Source: Clostridium sp. KNHs205 (GTDB taxonomy: Bacteria; Bacillota; Clostridia; Lachnospirales; Lachnospiraceae). From it: DNA of 64,000 bases. A program made the translations under genes and the position numbers. Numbering within the stretch: the first letter of the stretch is position 1; each line of letters starts with the position of its first letter. Location of the stretch: assembly GCF_000702945.1 (NCBI RefSeq), contig NZ_JNLE01000005.1, positions 682,001-746,000 on the forward strand, read 5' to 3'. Below the pieces are notes generated by a model that had not been told where the DNA came from, did not search any database, and saw only the letters and a program-made list of their open reading frames with translations. This document shows, piece after piece, positions 23,975 to 32,446 of this stretch.

Positions 23975-24841
23975 TTAATAATAGTAATATACATACTCTT
24001 CCTTCGGTGCAGTAGCTTTCTCAACCTCTATATCAGTAAGATAAGGAACCTTCATACCATTATATTCATACTCCCCAATGGTACCGGTAACCGTCAGCCA
24101 TTCATTTTCCTTAAGACCACCGGCAAGGTCACTTTCGCTTATCAGACCATATCCGGTTAAATCCACCGCACAACAGGTCATAATATATCTGCCTGCCAGA
24201 AACTGATTCTCCTTAAGTCCTTCCAAAGGAAATACCTGGGCTGTAAACTGATACCGTTTACCTTTAAAGTCCTCCAGATAATCATAAAGATCATAATACC
24301 AGGCGGCATATTCTTCATCACTTATTAGTACTGCACCATTTTCGGCTTTTACCGCATATTTTTGTGATTTATCTTCCGGTTCTGCAGGTTGGACAATTTC
24401 TGTATTGCCAAAACTATCGATACCTTCTTCTGCATCATTTGTATCTGCCTCGGTCACCTCCGCATCAGTACTGGAGTCCTCTTCATCTGAAAGCTCCTGC
24501 CCGGCACTTTTATTATTGGCATCTCTTCCAATACTGCTCTGCGCTATGGCAATATTACCGTTACCGCCTTGAATCACCGGAAAAAGTAATGCCAGTACAA
24601 TGGGAACGGCATATAACCCATATTGTGAGACAGAAGAATTATGACGTCCCCTCTTTCTCTCCATCAAAAGACTGATGGCAAAAACCAACAGAACTACCAC
24701 TGATAACCATAATCCCGGTAAATACCTGGGATGAACATAATAATATATCTTACCTGAAATCAATTCGTAAAGAAGTAATCCAGTAAGTGCCAAAAGAATC
24801 ACAATCTTGCAGATATTATCAATATTTTTATTGCCTTTCAT
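23975..24841 (-). CDS. TIGR03943-family (YcgQ-like) membrane protein
   Basis: 288 residues. Two N-terminal membrane segments (ICKIVILLALTGLLLYELIS and LWLSVVVLLVFAISLL), a third (AVPIVLALLFPVIQG), an acidic linker (EDSSTDAEVTEADTNDAEEG), then a soluble domain with FLAGRYIMTCCAVDLTGYGL and WLTVTGTIGEYEYNG, the signature of YcgQ/TIGR03943 proteins. These pair with UPF0718 permeases (YcgR), and in Bacillus subtilis the pair belongs to the zinc (Zur) regulon. Here the permease is the next gene upstream, 60 bp away. Probably part of a metal- or cofactor-handling membrane complex; the transported species is not known. Confidence 0.82.
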   Translation of the reverse strand: MKGNKNIDNICKIVILLALTGLLLYELISGKIYYYVHPRYLPGLWLSVVVLLVFAISLLMERKRGRHNSSVSQYGLYAVPIVLALLFPVIQGGNGNIAIAQSSIGRDANNKSAGQELSDEEDSSTDAEVTEADTNDAEEGIDSFGNTEIVQPAEPEDKSQKYAVKAENGAVLISDEEYAAWYYDLYDYLEDFKGKRYQFTAQVFPLEGLKENQFLAGRYIMTCCAVDLTGYGLISESDLAGGLKENEWLTVTGTIGEYEYNGMKVPYLTDIEVEKATAPKEEYVYYYY

Positions 24842-24900
24842 TAAACCTCCTAACTGTGCAAAGCTGCACCTTCAGCTTCTATTAATACACCAAATGTTAC

Positions 24901-26469
24901 TTACAGAATAATATTAATCAATGAATAGGCCAGAAAGCCTACAACTGCCATTAACAGACAAAGCTGTACCAAGAATTTCTTTGTCAGAGCTTCCGATAGA
25001 ATAATGATATTCTTAAAATCCAGCATTGGTCCTAAGGTCATAAAGGACAATACCGCAGGAAGGGTGAACTGTCCGTAAAAACTTCTTCCGATAAATGCAT
25101 TTGTAGTGGAGCAGGTAGACATAAAAGCGGCAGCTATGAACATAATTCCAAACTGTATCAGCATATTTCCGCTAATCAGAGACTTGATTACCTGAGGTAC
25201 AAAGGTAAGGCTGACAGAAGATACTAAGGCACCTATAATTACGTATTGAAATACACGAAAGAACTCTACCTGTGCTCCCTTAAGTACCGCAGAGGCTTTT
25301 CTTAACCCCCTGTTGTTGCTGTCATAGACCATATCAATTCCCATACCGGTAAGACTGCTATCAGCCTTAACAACATCACTGTTCTTAATATCAAGAAGTT
25401 TTAGAATAATTCCTATTACCAGGGCAATAAATACACCGGCAAGAATTCTTATCAGTATTATGAGCTTTTTCTCCGGAAAAGCATACATAACAGATAATAA
25501 AACTACCGGATTAACTGCGGCAGAAGCCAGCCAGAAGGTTATTACCTGGGGCAGCGGTGTCCCTTTCTTAAGCAGACCCGTAACAAGAGGTGCCAGTCCG
25601 CAATCGCAGACAGGAAAACAAAAACCTGCCAGTGCCGCTATACCAAAAGATTTTACAGTATTGCCGGAAATCTGTCTGATAATCCAGCCGGTTGGAACAA
25701 CTAACTGCAAAAAGGAGGATAGGAAAGCACCTAATAATATAAAAGGAATCGCCTGAATTAAAATGCTGAGAAAGGATAGTGATACCTTTTGTAGATTATC
25801 ATAAACCACGGAGAGGGAAGCTGTGGGCAGAAAACAAAGAATACCAAGAACCACCATAAGAATCAGCATACCAGGTGTCACAGTCTTCTTATAATTTTCA
25901 AAAGGCGTAAAGATACGTAGCAACCGGGAATCCTCATGAATGCTGTTAAGAAAGACTGTACCTGTACCCTTATTGACTTTCTTCACATTATTCTGAATGT
26001 TCTTTCTCTCTTCCTTACTCAAAGAATCATGACGATTAATCACTACATAATCGCTGTTCAGCATATGCGGCTGCAATAGCCCTGCCATATTGTGATAATA
26101 GCTGTTGAATTTATCTGCTTCACTGATGAAAAGCACATTTCTGAGCTTTAAACCGCCTTTTAACTTAATATCCAGAAGTGTTTGAATATTCCAGGTTCCG
26201 TTATACTCTATGATTATGTAATCCAGATCTTTCTTACTGATAAGCTTAAGCAGATAATCCCCTGTTAACCTGGAGGGGTCTTCTATAATTATCAGGCTGA
26301 TATTCTTCTTTTTCAAGAGCTTCTCATCGTATTCAATTTCACCTTCTTCACAAACCAGTAACCCGATATTCTCATATTCTTCAAAGGTTTTACTGGTAAT
26401 CAATTCATTAATGAAAGTGGTCTTACCGCTTTCCAGGAAGCCGGAAACCACATCAATATCAATTGCCAT
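24901..26469 (-). CDS. Fusion of a CobW-like GTPase domain and a UPF0718/YcgR permease
   Basis: 522 residues. Residues 1-190 are a P-loop GTPase: MAIDIDVVSGFLESGKTTFI (Walker A GFLESGKTT at 10-18), an ISLIIIEDPSRL strand and VVINRHDSLSKEE (NxxD-like). From about 200, eight or so membrane segments form a UPF0718 permease, with FPVCDCGLAPLVTGLLKKGT, FWLASAAVNPVVLLS and AAFMSTCSTTNAFIGRSF. The GTPase lacks the CxCC metal motif of true CobW/ZNG1 chaperones, while the neighbour below has it. Normally GTPase and permease are separate proteins, so the fusion suggests GTP-driven delivery or gating at the membrane. Start supported by GAGGATTT upstream. Confidence 0.85.
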   Translation of the reverse strand: MAIDIDVVSGFLESGKTTFINELITSKTFEEYENIGLLVCEEGEIEYDEKLLKKKNISLIIIEDPSRLTGDYLLKLISKKDLDYIIIEYNGTWNIQTLLDIKLKGGLKLRNVLFISEADKFNSYYHNMAGLLQPHMLNSDYVVINRHDSLSKEERKNIQNNVKKVNKGTGTVFLNSIHEDSRLLRIFTPFENYKKTVTPGMLILMVVLGILCFLPTASLSVVYDNLQKVSLSFLSILIQAIPFILLGAFLSSFLQLVVPTGWIIRQISGNTVKSFGIAALAGFCFPVCDCGLAPLVTGLLKKGTPLPQVITFWLASAAVNPVVLLSVMYAFPEKKLIILIRILAGVFIALVIGIILKLLDIKNSDVVKADSSLTGMGIDMVYDSNNRGLRKASAVLKGAQVEFFRVFQYVIIGALVSSVSLTFVPQVIKSLISGNMLIQFGIMFIAAAFMSTCSTTNAFIGRSFYGQFTLPAVLSFMTLGPMLDFKNIIILSEALTKKFLVQLCLLMAVVGFLAYSLINIIL

Positions 26470-26538
26470 AAACTAAAATCCTCTTTTCCGATATCCCTTC
26501 CGGAGATATTCTAATAGACATCTCGCAGGATAATTCCC

Positions 26539-27522
26539 TTAATTTTTCACACCAAATAAACGGTTCAGCTTCTCTTTGTCCAATTTACTGCCAATCACAT
26601 TGAATCTTCCTATATAATCGGGAGAACTGTCATTCATGGTAACTTCACCTGGGACATAATCAAATTGCACCCACTTTTCACCCTCAGTCTCAACAATCCC
26701 TTTGGCACGAACAATCTCCATATCCAGACTGTCAAAGCTATATAAAATCTCCGAGATTTTACTCTTCTTAAAGATTTGTGAAGTCTCGTGACCCCAGACA
26801 GAAAATACCTCCTCCGCTTTGTGACCGGACATAATATATCCGGCATTGGCACCAGAGATTCCGGGAGAACTTAAGCTTTTTACATTTCTGGACTTCTGAG
26901 GTTCTCTTTCAAAAATACCGCTGCTGCCCTCTTCTGCAAGTTTTAAAATTGCCTTCCCCTCAAGGCGCTCCCAGTCCGTAGTAATAATACCAGCCACCTT
27001 ATTAGCCTTCCTTATTTCAGCAGTAATAGCATCAATTTTCTCTCTGTCAGCCTGTGCTGTTCTGCTAAAAATAATTGTTCCTGCACTGGTAAGCTGGTCT
27101 TTGTAGAATTCCGAAAAGTTCTTTAAATACATTTTAAATTTCGTAATATCAATAACCGTCAGGCAGATATTTAGCACAGCTTTTCCATCCTTAAGGAACG
27201 GTGAACACCCTTTGATAACGTCTGACAGCTTACTGACGCCGGAGGGTTCAATAAGTATCCTGTCGGGTTTATAACGGGTTAAGACTTCCTTAAGCCCTCC
27301 GGTAAAATCACCGGCGATACTGCAGCAAATACAACCTGCATTTAACTCCGTAATCTGAAGGTCGTAATCCCTCATGATTCTGCCATCAATACCAACAGCT
27401 CCAAACTCATTCTCAATCAAAGCAATCTTCTCCCCTGTTAAGGCTTCATCCAATAGCTTCTTAATCAAGGTAGTCTTACCTGCTCCTAAAAAACCCGAGA
27501 AAATATCAATTTTAACCGGCAT
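26539..27522 (-). CDS. CobW/ZNG1-family metallochaperone GTPase
   Basis: 327 residues from MPVKIDIFSGFLGAGKTTLI. Walker A GFLGAGKTT at 10-18, metal motif CICC at about 64-67 within NAGCICCSIAGDF, guanine-base region FSRTAQADREK, and the C-terminal CobW_C domain (IGRFNVIGSKLDKEKLNRLF). Such proteins hand zinc or another metal to client enzymes, and YciC/ZNG1 members are induced on zinc starvation. AAAGGAGTTTGT precedes this Met; an upstream in-frame Met lacks an SD. It is first in a minus-strand operon with the GTPase-permease fusion and the TIGR03943 gene. Confidence 0.88.
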   Translation of the reverse strand: MPVKIDIFSGFLGAGKTTLIKKLLDEALTGEKIALIENEFGAVGIDGRIMRDYDLQITELNAGCICCSIAGDFTGGLKEVLTRYKPDRILIEPSGVSKLSDVIKGCSPFLKDGKAVLNICLTVIDITKFKMYLKNFSEFYKDQLTSAGTIIFSRTAQADREKIDAITAEIRKANKVAGIITTDWERLEGKAILKLAEEGSSGIFEREPQKSRNVKSLSSPGISGANAGYIMSGHKAEEVFSVWGHETSQIFKKSKISEILYSFDSLDMEIVRAKGIVETEGEKWVQFDYVPGEVTMNDSSPDYIGRFNVIGSKLDKEKLNRLFGVKN

Positions 27523-28207
27523 ACAAACTCCTTTACTCTGAACTAAATCATCATGTATCAATGTAACATTTTTTACTAACAAGATATTTCACTTTTAATA
27601 TGTATAAAAATTTTTCCATCCATATACAAAAACATAAAATTTGTTTAATTACTATTCATCCGTAAAACATTTATATTTCAATAGAGCAGCAACTAAATAT
27701 CGTAGACGCATAATTAAACCCAAATATAAATCTAATTCCAAATGCAAATGCAATACATTCGCTTTAACTATACAATCATTATATTCTCTTGTCAATAAAA
27801 TAAGGACAATCAACTGCTCATTAGCTGAAAATTTACATCATTTTTCATTGAAGAATTAAAGGTAATTGGCTTTAATTCAGAGCTGCATTGCTAATTGAAT
27901 TAATGAGCCAGGATTATCAAGATTATTAAAAATATAAACCGAAACTATATCAATAATTATGGTTTAAAATTATTACGAGAATTATTATCAAATTAGAAGT
28001 AAATTTATATCTTATAATTATTCCTTAATATTATACTTTATAAATATACCTTGATCATATGCAATTAAATTATTTGTTTTCATAAAGCATTATTAAATCA
28101 ATTCAAAAAATAATGAAACAAACAATAAATAAAAAAAACAAAACCGAAACAAAATAACAAAAAATAACGAAGACAAACATAATAAAACAATAAAAATAAG
28201 TTTAACC
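27523..28207. other. Long AT-rich intergenic region between divergent metal genes
   Basis: Nearly 700 bp with very high A+T, many short A tracts and no convincing gene on either strand. A 72-codon open frame at 27641-27859 has no RBS and biased Ser/Lys/Tyr content, so it is taken as chance. The promoter of the CobW operon must lie near 27540-27620. Confidence 0.55.
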
Positions 28208-28312
28208 TTCCGGGAACAGTTACTGAGGCTTTAGCGGAATAAGGGTTCACGAAAACCAAACGAAGAAACAGAAACTCGCTTCATTGTCCGCTGCCTCAGT
28301 TCCATTTACCTC
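28208..28312. repeat. Imperfect inverted repeat, possible structured leader or terminator
   Basis: GGAACAGTTACTGAGGC ... GCGGA on the left pairs with TCCGC TGCCTCAGT TCC on the right, with an inner GAAG...CTTC. It ends just before the Fur promoter. Its role is unclear. Confidence 0.4.
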
Positions 28313-28340
28313 ATAATTCTCCCTCATTTCCTGATAATGC

Positions 28341-28419
28341 TTGACATTTTCAACGCAGTAAACTATGATTTTACTAAAAGTACGAAATTATAAATCATAG
28401 TAATAATACAAATTTGTAT
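28341..28419 (+). promoter_or_regulatory. Promoter of the Fur-family gene and candidate operator
   Basis: TTGACA (28341-28346), 17-bp spacer, TATGAT (28364-28369). About 37 bp downstream of the -10 lies a perfect palindrome ATACAAATTTGTAT (28406-28419), a candidate binding site for the Fur-family product itself. Confidence 0.65.
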
Positions 28420-28444
28420 AAAGATAAAAAAGGAGAGGTGCATT

Positions 28445-28870
28445 GTGAACAACAATATACTAAAATCCGCCGATTTAAAGCAGACAAAGAAAAGAAACCT
28501 TATCCTTTCTGTGCTGGAATCTGCGCAAACTGCCCTGACTGTAGAGGAAATTGCGGAATTAGCCTCAAAGGATCTGAAGATAAATATCTCCACCATTTAC
28601 AGGGCTCTGAATACTTTAGCTGAAAAAGACATTGTAATCAAGACTCTGTATCAGGATGGCAAAACCTATTTTGAAATTAACAACCATACCCACAGACATT
28701 CCCTTATCTGTACCAAATGCAATAAAAAGGTTAATATCGATATCTGCCCCCTTGAGCCTATTGAAAGCAACCTGGCAGCCAAGACAGGTTACACCATAAC
28801 CGGACATAATCTTGAGATATACGGCATATGTCCTGATTGCCAGGAGAAACCTGTACTTGAGACTTTATAA
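28445..28870 (+). CDS. Fur-family metalloregulator (probable Zur)
   Basis: 141 residues. The winged-helix DNA-binding domain (LTVEEIAELASKDLKINISTIY then RALNTLAEKDIVIK) is followed by the metal-binding and dimerisation domain with HTHRHSLICTKCNKK (His cluster and CxxC) and CPDC near the end, forming the structural zinc site. Start is GTG with AGGAGAGG upstream. Which metal it senses cannot be read directly. Zur is favoured because it diverges from CobW/YcgQR-type genes and the window also carries znuABC and an L33 paralogue. A self-regulatory palindrome lies in its leader. Confidence 0.88.
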   Translation: MNNNILKSADLKQTKKRNLILSVLESAQTALTVEEIAELASKDLKINISTIYRALNTLAEKDIVIKTLYQDGKTYFEINNHTHRHSLICTKCNKKVNIDICPLEPIESNLAAKTGYTITGHNLEIYGICPDCQEKPVLETL

Positions 28871-28923
28871 TGCCATGCAGCAGCATTTCCTCTAAATAAA
28901 AATAAAATTAGACGTATTTTATA

Positions 28924-28987
28924 AAAGACTGTAACCAATCTTTGTTGTATCTGTGTTGTACAATACACCAAAGCTGCGGTACAGTCT
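28924..28987. terminator. Inverted repeat after the Fur-family gene
   Basis: AAGACTGTAACC and GCGGTACAGTCTT with a large, partly complementary loop. It probably terminates the regulator transcript before the TerC-type gene. Confidence 0.5.
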
Positions 28988-29093
28988 TAATTTATGTCTT
29001 CTAGCAGGCAATGAATTATCTTTTGTAACCTACTCCCCTTTCCTGAATACTATAAAAGGACTTGAAAAAATTAGCTAAAGGGAGGATCTATTT

Positions 29094-29801
29094 ATGTCTG
29101 CTTTTATCGTTACAATGTTAAATATTCTGCATATAGCACTGCTTAATATTATATTAAGCTTTGATAATATTAGTGTTATAGCCTTTGTCTCTGAGAAATT
29201 AAGCAGTGATAACCGTAAGAAGGCTTATTTATCCGGCTTTACGTTATCTTTGCTCTTCTCAATCCTCTTCACCTCTTTGATTAGTGTTATAATGGAGGTC
29301 AAATGGCTGCCCATTCAGCCACTGGGAGGTTTTCTGCTTATGAAAATTACCTATGATATGCTAAAACCTGAGAAAGAAGGCATAGATAATGAGGAAGGTG
29401 AGTATAAACTCTATCAGGATCTAAAGCTTTCTAAAGCGATTGTTAAAATTACTTTTATAAGCCTTTCTTTAAGTTTTGACAACATACTAGCCATCGCAGG
29501 AGCTGCAGACGGAAATATTCGTATTATTTCATTGGGTTTACTGCTTAGTCTTCCAATATTGTTGCTAAGCTGCAGGCTATTTATGAATCTGATGAAACGC
29601 CACGTAATAATCCTGTACCTGTGCGGTGCTGTCTTAATTCATACGTCTCTGGAAATGATTTTCTCATATCCTCTGCTCCTTACTCTGATTCCCGGTCTAT
29701 TAACAAATATCCTGTCCTTGTCAGCCTCATTAGCAATTGTAATATACGGGATTTATAAATGGAAAAAAATGAAAGCCACCGGAATTAAACATACGGCATA
29801 A
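29094..29801 (+). CDS. TerC-family integral membrane protein (YjbE/YkoY type)
   Basis: 235 residues with about seven membrane segments. The repeated TerC signature appears twice: LLNIILSFDNISVIAFVSE near the N-terminus and FISLSLSFDNILAIAGAADG in the middle, the acidic/Asn residues of each facing the membrane interior as a metal site. Homologues in Bacillus move manganese out of the cell or to secreted enzymes. AAAGGGAGG lies 9 bases before ATG. It follows the Fur-family regulator in the same direction, 220 bp away. No yybP-ykoY riboswitch could be recognised upstream. Confidence 0.85.
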   Translation: MSAFIVTMLNILHIALLNIILSFDNISVIAFVSEKLSSDNRKKAYLSGFTLSLLFSILFTSLISVIMEVKWLPIQPLGGFLLMKITYDMLKPEKEGIDNEEGEYKLYQDLKLSKAIVKITFISLSLSFDNILAIAGAADGNIRIISLGLLLSLPILLLSCRLFMNLMKRHVIILYLCGAVLIHTSLEMIFSYPLLLTLIPGLLTNILSLSASLAIVIYGIYKWKKMKATGIKHTA

Positions 29802-29899
29802 ATCTGTCTCATTCTCGAGATACTAATAAAGTACCTATGTAAATCAAGTTTGGAAAACTACCGATGTTAACAGGCTGTTAGAAAGGCATGGTAATTACT

Positions 29900-30103
29900 A
29901 TGGAACTAAACTATACAGACGGACCAAAAATACCTTTAGGTCTTGGAATGGCTCTGGCACAGAATCTGAATGCCATGAATTATTTTGCTTCACTTGACAA
30001 TACAGGCAAACAGCAGGTTATTGACGGAACCCACAGTGTCCGTTCCAAGTCAGAAATGAAACAGTATGTATCCAACCTTACAGAAGGTAATAGTTTTCGT
30101 TAA
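29900..30103 (+). CDS. Conserved small protein, function unknown
   Basis: 67 residues from MELNYTDGPKIPLGLGMALA: a Gly-rich start, then QNLNAMNYFASLDNTGKQQV and IDGTHSVRSKSEMKQYVSNL. The second half resembles the C-terminal helical tail of YdeI/OmpD-associated proteins, seen also as stand-alone small proteins in clostridia (from memory). An ATG four codons earlier is also possible, but AAAGG is better spaced for the one chosen. No signal peptide or membrane span. It lies between the TerC gene and a minisatellite. Confidence 0.65.
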   Translation: MELNYTDGPKIPLGLGMALAQNLNAMNYFASLDNTGKQQVIDGTHSVRSKSEMKQYVSNLTEGNSFR

Positions 30104-30401
30104 TTCAACCAGTTGAAACATGTAGTAAATTGGGATATACTTTATTAAGTTATCCCAATTTATTATTATAATACATATAACGCTTTTATTTATAACCAAT
30201 CATAGTATTATAGGTATTATAAAATTTTATCCTTTAAGGTATATTGAATACTTCTTGAACTGTTCTGAATCACCCGCATTGCAGAAAAGTACAAGCAGCA
30301 TTTAAATAATCGCAAGTAGTTACTGGATGCAACAAAAGCTAACTCAAGAAGTTTGTACATCAATAGTTTTCACTTCAAAAAGCTTCAAAGAGGTTTCACA
30401 T

Positions 30402-30655
30402 CAAAAGCTTGTATAACATAAGCTTGTACATCATAAGCTTGTACATCAAAAGCTTGTACAACATAAGCTTACACATTGAAAGCTTACACATTGAAAGCTT
30501 ACACATTAAAGGCTTGCACATTGAAAGCTTGCACATTAAAAACTTGAATAAAAGCTTGTACATCAATAGCTTACCCATTATAAGCTTTCACATTATAAGC
30601 TTGCACATCATAAGCTTGCACATCATAAGCTTGCACATCATAAGCTTACACAACA
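30402..30655. repeat. 15-bp minisatellite (about 17 units) with recurring AAGCTT
   Basis: Tandem units of the form AAGCTTGYACATCAT with variants (ACACATTGA, ACACATTAA, ACAACAT), a few units shortened or extended by 1-3 bases. Because 15 is a multiple of three, open frames run through it on both strands (ISLHI-type on plus, YKLMM-type on minus), but neither has an RBS, so it is considered non-coding. It lies directly upstream of the methionine-sulfoxide reductase gene. Confidence 0.9.
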
Positions 30656-30718
30656 GAAGTTAACTGACTAAAATTATTAGAATAAGCAATCAGCTGTTTA
30701 TTCAGAAATGAGGGTTTT

Positions 30719-31216
30719 ATGGTTGAATTAACCAACGATTATCCAAAGGATAAAAAAGAATTATATGAGCTTGTCAATGGACAGTTAAGAGCTCTGCTTG
30801 ATAATGAACCTGATGTAATACCCGGTCTCGCCAATGCCTCTGCCCTTTTAATGACTGCGTTAACAGACATTAACTGGTCGGGGTTCTACCTGATGAAAAG
30901 AGGCGAACTACTTCTTGGTCCTTTTCAGGGAAAAACAGCTTGCATACATATCGCAATTGGCAGAGGTGTATGCGGAACAGCTGTCCTAAAGGATGAAACT
31001 CAGCTGGTTTACGATGTTCATGAATTTCCCGGACATATTGCCTGTGACAGTGCTTCCCGTTCAGAAATCGTAATACCAATTCATTATAAAGGCAGTATAG
31101 TAGGTGTACTTGATATAGACAGCCCTTCAGTGGGAAGTTTTGATGAACAGGATAAAGAGGGTCTTACAGTCTTTGTAAATACTCTGGAAACCCTCCTGGA
31201 CTGGAAAGATAATTAA
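30719..31216 (+). CDS. msrC: Free methionine-(R)-sulfoxide reductase (GAF domain)
   Basis: 165 residues, a single GAF domain of the fRMsr family: INWSGFYLMKRGELLLGPFQ, the three redox Cys in ACIHIAIGRGVCGTA and HIACDSASRSEIVIPI, and GSIVGVLDIDSPSVGSF. It reduces free Met-R-sulfoxide using thioredoxin and protects the cytoplasmic methionine pool under oxidative stress. Start chosen at ATG with GAGGGTTTT upstream. Monocistronic by appearance. The minisatellite ends about 60 bp before the start, overlapping where its promoter should be. Confidence 0.9.
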   Translation: MVELTNDYPKDKKELYELVNGQLRALLDNEPDVIPGLANASALLMTALTDINWSGFYLMKRGELLLGPFQGKTACIHIAIGRGVCGTAVLKDETQLVYDVHEFPGHIACDSASRSEIVIPIHYKGSIVGVLDIDSPSVGSFDEQDKEGLTVFVNTLETLLDWKDN

Positions 31217-31235
31217 ATTACAGGGGTTTTATAAA

Positions 31236-31338
31236 CTCATTAATTATCTGACACGGTTAAGGCCTTAACTATTAAAAATCACGGAGTAGTTTAAAACCTC
31301 ATTAGTTATCTGACACGCCCTTGAGTGTGCCTGATAAC
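31236..31338. repeat. 20-bp direct repeats and a hairpin after msrC
   Basis: CTCATTARTTATCTGACACG occurs at 31236-31255 and 31298-31317. The second copy forms a hairpin with GTGTGCCTGATAAC (31305-31338), which may terminate msrC. Confidence 0.6.
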
Positions 31339-31418
31339 TGAATTGCTGGACTGGTGTTCTTCTTTCGGGAGGAGGCAACTTGTGAGAAGAGCTGCAATTC
31401 AAAAGATGTTGCAGGGAT

Positions 31419-31567
31419 AAACCTCTTTTTTATCCTCCACACACTGACCCAAAGACACCTTACCAATTTGTGTGCTATAATCGTACAAAAATTGTTCGCT
31501 TTAAGCACACAAAATCGGCAGCATATCTTACAGGCAGTCCATTAATTACAAGAAATTCAAGAGGCTT
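31419..31567. repeat. Family B intergenic hairpin, copy B1
   Basis: Outer arms AAACCTCTT and AAGAGGCTT, inner arms TTTGTGTGCT and AGCACACAAA, loop containing ACAAAAATTGTTCGCT (31485-31500). Copy B2 near 46.1 kb has the same loop block and layout but different arms. It lies between convergent genes. No coding sense. Confidence 0.6.
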
Positions 31568-31684
31568 CTTACCGCTTTACCTTTATTTTGCAACAGCCCC
31601 TTTGCGGTGCTGATTTCCAAAATCACAACACAGTATGCACCAAAGTGGTACAATCAGGGCATATGTTCTGACATGTCCTATTCA

Positions 31685-32353
31685 TTAATTAAGTTTAGCC
31701 ACTTCACCCTGCTTTTTATAAATAGCTCCTGCCGGAACAAAACCTCTAACCATAGACAAAGGATACACATGGGAACTCTTACCGATTACAGTTCCTGGGT
31801 TTAGAACACTGTTGCAGCCAATCTCAACATTATCTCCAAGCATTGCTCCCATTTTCTTAAGTCCTGTCTCAAGTTTTTCACCCTGATTACTGATGGTAAC
31901 TAGAGTCTTATCAGATTTTACATTAGAGGTAATTGCTCCTGCACCCATATGTGCTTTGTAACCCAGCACAGAATCACCCACATAATTGTAATGCGGTACC
32001 TGCACTTTATTAAAAAGGATTACATTCTTAAGTTCAGTGGAATTCCCAACCACTGCCCCTTCACCTACTATTGCATTACCTCTGATATAAGCGCCATGTC
32101 TGATCTCAGCCTCTTTCCCAATAATAGCCGGCCCTCCGATATAGGCTGTAGGCGCTACATTAGCAGATTTAGCAATCCACACATCTTCTCCAATTCTTTT
32201 ATATTCATCACTATCCAGCTGCTCTCCCAGCTTCTTAATAAAGCTGCCGATAGCAGGCAGTACTTCCCAGGGGTAGGTAACGCCTGCAAAGATATCTGCT
32301 GCAATTGTCTGTGTTAAATCATAATTCTTTTCAATGGTAAGTTCTTCCCACAT
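31685..32353 (-). CDS. Left-handed beta-helix (hexapeptide) acyl/nucleotidyl-transferase-like protein
   Basis: 222 residues. Residues 60-200 are hexapeptide repeats: VWIAKSANVAPTAYIGGPAI, IGKEAEIRHGAYIRGNAIVG and GAVVGNSTELKNVILFNKVQ, ending IGCNSVLNPGTVIGKSSHVY. This matches a family related to the C-terminal half of GlmU and annotated as UDP-N-acetylglucosamine pyrophosphorylase-like, but the nucleotidyltransferase domain is absent. The N-terminal 50 residues are helical. An acetyl- or other acyl-CoA-dependent role is likely; substrate unknown. SD GAAAGGA about 12 bases before ATG. Confidence 0.8.
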   Translation of the reverse strand: MWEELTIEKNYDLTQTIAADIFAGVTYPWEVLPAIGSFIKKLGEQLDSDEYKRIGEDVWIAKSANVAPTAYIGGPAIIGKEAEIRHGAYIRGNAIVGEGAVVGNSTELKNVILFNKVQVPHYNYVGDSVLGYKAHMGAGAITSNVKSDKTLVTISNQGEKLETGLKKMGAMLGDNVEIGCNSVLNPGTVIGKSSHVYPLSMVRGFVPAGAIYKKQGEVAKLN

Positions 32354-32446
32354 AATAATTTCATTCCTTTCTCATGGCCTGCAGACCTGGATGTTCAGCC
32401 ACATTTTATGAAATATACCTGCATACCTAAGACCTGCAATCTCTTT

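Noticed and set aside
27641-27859. 72-codon open frame in the AT-rich gap before the Fur-family gene
   Set aside because: No RBS, low-complexity Lys/Ser/Tyr content and no family resemblance.
28985-29060. A GGGGAGTAG string suggesting a yybP-ykoY riboswitch near the TerC-family gene
   Set aside because: It is on the minus strand, so wrongly oriented for that gene, and the rest of the motif is missing.
30396-30663. Open frames on both strands through the 15-bp repeat (pentapeptide-like repeats)
   Set aside because: Openness follows from a repeat length divisible by three; no RBS or signal for translation was seen.
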